A stretch of 64,000 bases of DNA from contig JAJYXU010000077.1 of assembly GCA_021801605.1 (NCBI GenBank), positions 1 to 64,000 on the forward strand, read 5' to 3'. The first letter of the stretch is position 1; each line of letters opens with the position of its first letter. Origin of the DNA: Bacteroidota bacterium. Its GTDB lineage: Bacteria > Bacteroidota > Ignavibacteria > Ignavibacteriales > Melioribacteraceae. The translations under genes were made by a program, and so were the position numbers. Under the pieces are notes generated by a model that saw nothing but the letters and a program-made list of their open reading frames with translations, was not told where the DNA came from and did no database searches. Shown here one piece after another: positions 59,257 through 64,000 of the stretch.

Positions 59257-60885
59257 TTGAAAAATTACTTAATAGAGCTTTTCAAAAAAACAGAAACGAA
59301 GCTTTCTTACTTGAAAGAAGTTGATATAGTCTTTACAGTTCCAAGTCAAAAAGACCACGGCGATTATTCCACTAATGCCGCTATGATTCTTGCAAAGAAA
59401 TTGAAACAGAAACCACAAGAGATTGCAAAAGAAATTATCAACTGCCTTGATTTTGATAAAAGCGTAATTGAAAAAGTTGAAATAGCCGGACCAGGCTTTA
59501 TTAATTTTTATTTTACTAAGTCATTTAACACTCTGATTGTTAAAGAAATTTTCCAGCATAAAGAAAATTTTGGAAGATCAAAAAAATATTCCGGTAAAAA
59601 AGCTATGGTTGAGTTTGTCTCGGCAAATCCAACCGGTCCGTTAACTGTAGGACACGGTCGTAACGCAGTTGTTGGCGACACTATAGCAAATATGCTTGAA
59701 TGGATCGGTTATTCCGTTGACCGTGAATATTATTTCAATAATGCCGGAAGACAGATGCGTGTTCTTGGTGATTCCGTACGCTTACGATATCTGGAATTAC
59801 TCGGTCAGAAAATTGAATTTCCGGATGATTACTACCAGGGCGAATATATAAAAGAGATTGCTGCAAAACTGAAAAATGAGAACGGCGAAAAATATCTTAA
59901 TGAAAACGCTGAAGGAATTTTTAAACAAGCAGCAGAGAAAGAAATATTCGGCGATATTATTAAAACGCTGGAGCGGATTCAGATCCGTATGAAGAATTTT
60001 TACAACGAACATGTTTTATACGAAGAAGGAAAGATCAATTCACTTTTAGCAGAGTTCAAAAAGAAAGATCTTTCTTATGAAAATGAGGGTGCCGTTTGGT
60101 TAAAGTTATCCGAACTCGGCAACGAGAATGATAAAGTGATTGTGAAATCCACCGGCGAACCGACTTATCGACTGCCGGATATTGCCTACCACATTACAAA
60201 ATATGAACGCGGATATGATTTGATGATTGATCTCTTCGGTTCAGATCATAACGCAACTTATCCGGATGTTCTTGCCGGTTTGCGTGCTCTTGGCTATGAC
60301 GCGGATAAAGTGAAAGTTCTAATCCACCAGTTTGTTACGATTATGGAAAAAGGTGAAGTTGTTAAGATGTCTACGCGTAAAGCTAATTACATTACACTTG
60401 ACGAACTGATTGATGAAGTGGGGAGCGACGTTGTACGTTACTTCTTTAATATGAGAAGTATCACCAGCCATTTGAATTTTGATCTCGATCTAGCGAAGAA
60501 ACAATCCGATGAGAATCCGGTTTTCTATCTGCAATATGCGCATGCAAGAATTTCTTCAATATTAAGGATGACGGTAGATGAAGGATTAAATCCTTCTCTG
60601 GATAATTTGAATTTGCTCTCAACTAAAGAAGAACAGAATCTTCTCAAAAAACTTTTTGAATTTCCGGAAGATGTTCTTTACAGCGCGGAGAATTATGAAA
60701 CTCACCGGATTACAATTTACCTTGAAGAACTTGCGGCACTGTTCCACAGATTTTATACCGAGTGCAGAATAATAGGAAGCGAAAAGAATTTAGCCGAAGC
60801 GCGCATTGCACTTTGCATTGCTGTTCAAACTGTAATTAAAAATGGATTATCAATTCTTGGCGTTAGCGCTCCCGAGAAAATGTAA
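59257..60885 (+). CDS. argS: Arginyl-tRNA synthetase (TTG start)
   Basis: EFVSANPTGPLTVGHGRNAVVGD (HIGH-type), VVKMSTRKAN, FNMRSITSHLNFDLDLAKKQSDENPVFYLQYAHARI. Confidence 0.96.
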   Translation: MKNYLIELFKKTETKLSYLKEVDIVFTVPSQKDHGDYSTNAAMILAKKLKQKPQEIAKEIINCLDFDKSVIEKVEIAGPGFINFYFTKSFNTLIVKEIFQHKENFGRSKKYSGKKAMVEFVSANPTGPLTVGHGRNAVVGDTIANMLEWIGYSVDREYYFNNAGRQMRVLGDSVRLRYLELLGQKIEFPDDYYQGEYIKEIAAKLKNENGEKYLNENAEGIFKQAAEKEIFGDIIKTLERIQIRMKNFYNEHVLYEEGKINSLLAEFKKKDLSYENEGAVWLKLSELGNENDKVIVKSTGEPTYRLPDIAYHITKYERGYDLMIDLFGSDHNATYPDVLAGLRALGYDADKVKVLIHQFVTIMEKGEVVKMSTRKANYITLDELIDEVGSDVVRYFFNMRSITSHLNFDLDLAKKQSDENPVFYLQYAHARISSILRMTVDEGLNPSLDNLNLLSTKEEQNLLKKLFEFPEDVLYSAENYETHRITIYLEELAALFHRFYTECRIIGSEKNLAEARIALCIAVQTVIKNGLSILGVSAPEKM

Positions 60886-60928
60886 CTGTAACATTTTAAT
60901 TAAATAAATCGACAAGTTTTAAAAAACT

Positions 60929-60959
60929 CTTCCCTTTGGCATTGCCACTATGTGGGAAG
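60929..60959. other. Compound hairpin between argS and XdhC-family gene
   Basis: CTTCCCttTGGCATTGCCActatgtGGGAAG. Confidence 0.45.
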
Positions 60960-60966
60960 GGTAGGG

Positions 60967-61776
60967 ATGGGCAGTATGGATATTTACAGCAAGATAATTG
61001 AATTAAAAAAAGAGAATAGAAATTTTGTAACTGTTGCTGTTGTAAAATCAACGGGTTCTACTCCGGGTAAAGCCGGATTTAAGATGGTTGTTGATCACGA
61101 GGGAAAAACTTACAGCACTGTTGGCGGCGGCGCTATTGAGATGGAAGCAATTCAAGAATCAAAAAGATTGATGGCTTCCGGCAATGAAAATTTATTGAAA
61201 GAATATTTACTTATTAATGATGAGACTATCGCCGATCCGAATGTCACAACTGTTCCCATGAGCTGCAATGGTAAGATTTGGCTCTACTACGAATTCGAAA
61301 GAAACTTACCTGTAATCTACATTTTCGGCGGAGGACATGTAGGACAAGCATTGATAGAGATTCTGGGCAAACTTAAATATCATGTTATATTGATTGATAA
61401 CAGGCAAGAATTATTTGAAAAAAATAAAGCCAAAGGAATTAATTGCATTTATATGGAATACAAAGAATTTGTTGAACAATTTATTCCAGCTGATGATTCT
61501 TATTTTGTTGTTGTTACTTACGGACATCTATTTGATTATGAAATCTTAAAAACATTGTACAGCAGAGATTTAGTTAAGAAGTATATTGGAATAATTGCTT
61601 CGCGTGCTAAAGCAGCTGCAATGATTAACAATCTGAAAAGTGAAATTGATTCCGGCATTGATCTCTCTAAACTTCACATGCCGATCGGATTGAAGATTGG
61701 CGGGGACACAGCTTACGAAATTGCTCTTTCCATTGCCGCTGAAATACAATCTGTTAGATATGAAAAGAAGATTTGA
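60967..61776 (+). CDS. XdhC/CoxI-family protein
   Basis: TVAVVKSTGSTPGKAGFKMVV, STVGGGAIEMEAI, IYIFGGGHVGQAL, IGLKIGGDTAYEIALSIAAEI. Confidence 0.85.
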   Translation: MGSMDIYSKIIELKKENRNFVTVAVVKSTGSTPGKAGFKMVVDHEGKTYSTVGGGAIEMEAIQESKRLMASGNENLLKEYLLINDETIADPNVTTVPMSCNGKIWLYYEFERNLPVIYIFGGGHVGQALIEILGKLKYHVILIDNRQELFEKNKAKGINCIYMEYKEFVEQFIPADDSYFVVVTYGHLFDYEILKTLYSRDLVKKYIGIIASRAKAAAMINNLKSEIDSGIDLSKLHMPIGLKIGGDTAYEIALSIAAEIQSVRYEKKI

Positions 61777-61995
61777 GAATTAAAACTTCCTCTCCTTTGC
61801 ATAAGGGACTGTATATTAGCTAAACCAAGAAAGTGTGGCTAAAAGCCGCCTTTGATTGCACCCAAAAATTCCCTTTTCTTTTTATCTTGTTGGATTTACT
61901 CTATCTATCCTTTAATTTATAATTACTCCTTGGACAGTTAGAGAGAAAAAAAAGATTCATCAAAAAAATTAAAAACAACCGAAAGAAAAAGTAAA

Positions 61996-62736
61996 ATGTC
62001 ACCGGTGATAAATAAGAAAATAAAAATCGGTAAGAAGACCAACCTTGGCAATATCGGATTTAAGAAATTACAGTCGGAGTTTATCTCTTCTACATCACAT
62101 CAATTCCGCACACCGCTTTCAACAATCCAGAGTTCTGTTGAATTATTAGAGTTTTATATCAAAAAGGAAAATACAACCAGGCAGCTGGAAATAATCGGTA
62201 AGATAAAGCGATCAATAATTTCTTTGACTGATACTTTAGAAAAAATTACAGCTTTATATAAATACAATTCGCTAAAAGAGAAGCCAAATCTTAAGAAGTT
62301 CGATTTAAGAAAATTGATGAACGAACTACTTGAGGAAGTCGTTGTGAATATCAGCGAGTCCCATCTCATCGGCGTAACCATTGAACCGGAATTAAAGGCA
62401 ATTAGATGCGACGGGTTTATAGTTAAACAAATTCTCTTAAACCTGATAAATAACGCGGTTAAATTTTCTCCGCAAGGCGGGCAAATTAAAATTGATGTAA
62501 ACAGAAATAAAAGATGGATTGAATTTTCAGTGCGTGATGAAGGGATTGGTATTGCTAAAAACGATCTGAAAAAACTTTTCCAACCCTTTTTCCGTGGAGG
62601 AAACAGCGGGACCATTCCAGGTGTAGGTCTCGGACTGGCAATAGTAAAAAATTTAACACAAATGCATAAAGGGCAAATTGAATGTGTCAGCAAATTAAAT
62701 GAAGGCACGGAATTTAAATTCAGAATTAGGGGTTAG
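61996..62736 (+). CDS. Sensor-less HisKA/HATPase histidine kinase
   Basis: SEFISSTSHQFRTPLSTIQSSVELL; ILLNLINNAVKFSPQGG; VRDEGIGI; PGVGLGLAIVK; no TM or sensor domain. Confidence 0.9.
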   Translation: MSPVINKKIKIGKKTNLGNIGFKKLQSEFISSTSHQFRTPLSTIQSSVELLEFYIKKENTTRQLEIIGKIKRSIISLTDTLEKITALYKYNSLKEKPNLKKFDLRKLMNELLEEVVVNISESHLIGVTIEPELKAIRCDGFIVKQILLNLINNAVKFSPQGGQIKIDVNRNKRWIEFSVRDEGIGIAKNDLKKLFQPFFRGGNSGTIPGVGLGLAIVKNLTQMHKGQIECVSKLNEGTEFKFRIRG

Positions 62737-62744
62737 TTGCGAAT

Positions 62745-63551
62745 ATGTATAAAGTCCTGATCATAGAGGATAATGTTGATTTGGCAGAGAATCTTTATCT
62801 TTTTCTAAAAGAACTCGGTTATGATACCATCTGTGCTCACAACGGTGACAACGGATTAAAGATGATCATTGAAAAAAATCCCGATATAATTCTTTGTGAT
62901 ATTATGCTTCCGGATATTAGCGGTTACAAACTTCTATCTGAATTAAAAAAATTAGAAGAAAGGATAATGCCCATCTTCATTTTTCTTACCGCAAAAACAC
63001 AACGAGATGATTTACGAAAAGGGATGACAATTGGCGCAGATGATTACATAACCAAACCATTCACTAACGATGAATTGCTAAAATCCATTAATACACAGTT
63101 AAGAAAAAGATCAAAAATATTGATGAGGTTAAATAACTCCCCGGATAATAATCGGAAAAATATATTTAACTCCGGACAGAGTAATCAAGGGAACGATCCT
63201 GTCAAAACAGAACTGAAATATAATGACCATATTTTCATTAATGATAGAAAAAATCCCGGTTTTTATCTTGTAAAAGATATTCTCTTCATCAGAAGTCTTA
63301 AAGATTATACGCGCATCTATTTAACCGATGATAAAAAATTTTTAATGAGGAAACCGATGATCTATTGGGTGAAAACTTTACCCAATGAGCAATTTCTGCG
63401 GATTCACAGACAGACCTTAATAAATCTTAATTTTATTGAAAAAATCGAACCTTTGAGCAGCAATAGATTTTCCATCTTGATGAAAAACATCTCTAAAAAG
63501 CTTGAGGTAAGCCAACGGCACAGTAATAAGATTAAAAAAATATTTAAATAA
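62745..63551 (+). CDS. Response regulator with REC + LytTR domains
   Basis: VLIIEDNVDLAENLYLFL...DIILCDIMLPDISGYKLL; VKDILFIRSLKDYTRIYLTDDKKFLMRKPM...LRIHRQTLINLNFIEKIEPLSSNRFSI. Confidence 0.9.
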   Translation: MYKVLIIEDNVDLAENLYLFLKELGYDTICAHNGDNGLKMIIEKNPDIILCDIMLPDISGYKLLSELKKLEERIMPIFIFLTAKTQRDDLRKGMTIGADDYITKPFTNDELLKSINTQLRKRSKILMRLNNSPDNNRKNIFNSGQSNQGNDPVKTELKYNDHIFINDRKNPGFYLVKDILFIRSLKDYTRIYLTDDKKFLMRKPMIYWVKTLPNEQFLRIHRQTLINLNFIEKIEPLSSNRFSILMKNISKKLEVSQRHSNKIKKIFK

Positions 63552-63644
63552 ACCGTTCAGATATCGTTAGTCGTATTATTTAATCGCTCGTCTCATATCC
63601 CTTATCATAATGAACCCCGAAAATTACTTTTGTGCACACCCTCT

Positions 63645-63703
63645 TAGTGGAATTGAAAATATCCTTATGGCTGTAGGGAATTTTAAAAATTTTCAATTCC
63701 ACT
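63645..63703. terminator. Long inverted repeat downstream of LytTR regulator (terminator or regulatory stem)
   Basis: AGTGGAATTGAAAAT (63646-63660) / ATTTTCAATTCCACT (63689-63703), followed by tcttttt. Confidence 0.55.
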
Positions 63704-63759
63704 TCTTTTTCGATCTCAAATAATAAAATGATTTTTTGATAGGGCTAGGAGAATCATTT

Positions 63760-64000
63760 ATGCAAGAGGAAAGCACACAGCACATATTTGAAGATTATAC
63801 ACACAATTTTCGTCACTCAATAAATTATGGTAATTCAATTAACGAAGTTGATCATAATTTGAATTGTTCATCATGCAGAGAACAATTTTTTAAATTGATT
63901 GCCGAATTCTCTGAGGATTGGATCTGTTGGATAAACCCGGAATCAAAAATTAGTTTTATGTCTCCTGCATGTAAACTCATCAGCGGTTATGATGCCGAAG
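63760..64000 (+). CDS. PAS-domain sensor protein, N-terminal part (truncated by window edge)
   Basis: MQEESTQHIFEDY...CSSCREQFFKLIAEFSEDWICWINPESKISFMSPACKLISGYDAE, open to end. Confidence 0.65.
   Translation, partial: MQEESTQHIFEDYTHNFRHSINYGNSINEVDHNLNCSSCREQFFKLIAEFSEDWICWINPESKISFMSPACKLISGYDAE

Noticed and set aside
62154-62708. 184-aa antisense ORF opposite histidine kinase
   Set aside because: Antisense to a clear HisKA/HATPase gene; Ser/Phe-rich artefact.

Overview
This 64 kb window is chromosomal, most likely from a Bacteroidota/Ignavibacteriota-type bacterium (inferred from T9SS C-terminal sorting signal, PorV-like protein, GWxTD protein, split atp operon and a GEYNYALAA tmRNA tag). 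Most of it is ordinary housekeeping DNA: envelope and T9SS genes, GT9/LpxL-like genes, M23 + bactofilin, atpZ/I-B-E-F-H-A-G, ffh-rpsP-KH-rimM-trmD-rplS, hutU, add, lptFG, ssrA (tmRNA), an NRAMP + MgtE-N/CBS pair, dapF, efp-accB-accC-gcvH-guaA-radC, phoH, mazG, ridA, rsfS-argS and a LytTR two-component system. The accessory signals are: (1) a tmRNA-linked hotspot with a nested palindrome, a GIY-YIG ORF bracketed by 11-bp inverted repeats, and a 31-codon remnant resembling the N-terminus of a large DNA methyltransferase; (2) several families of short intergenic inverted-repeat elements, some nested inside each other and mostly sitting just after stop codons; (3) an IS200/IS605-like Y1 transposase with hairpin ends; (4) an Ig-like/FecR/beta-barrel/CHASE2-adenylate-cyclase gene cluster. 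No CRISPR array and no convincing complete defence system was seen. All family calls come from reading the translations by eye, without a database search.
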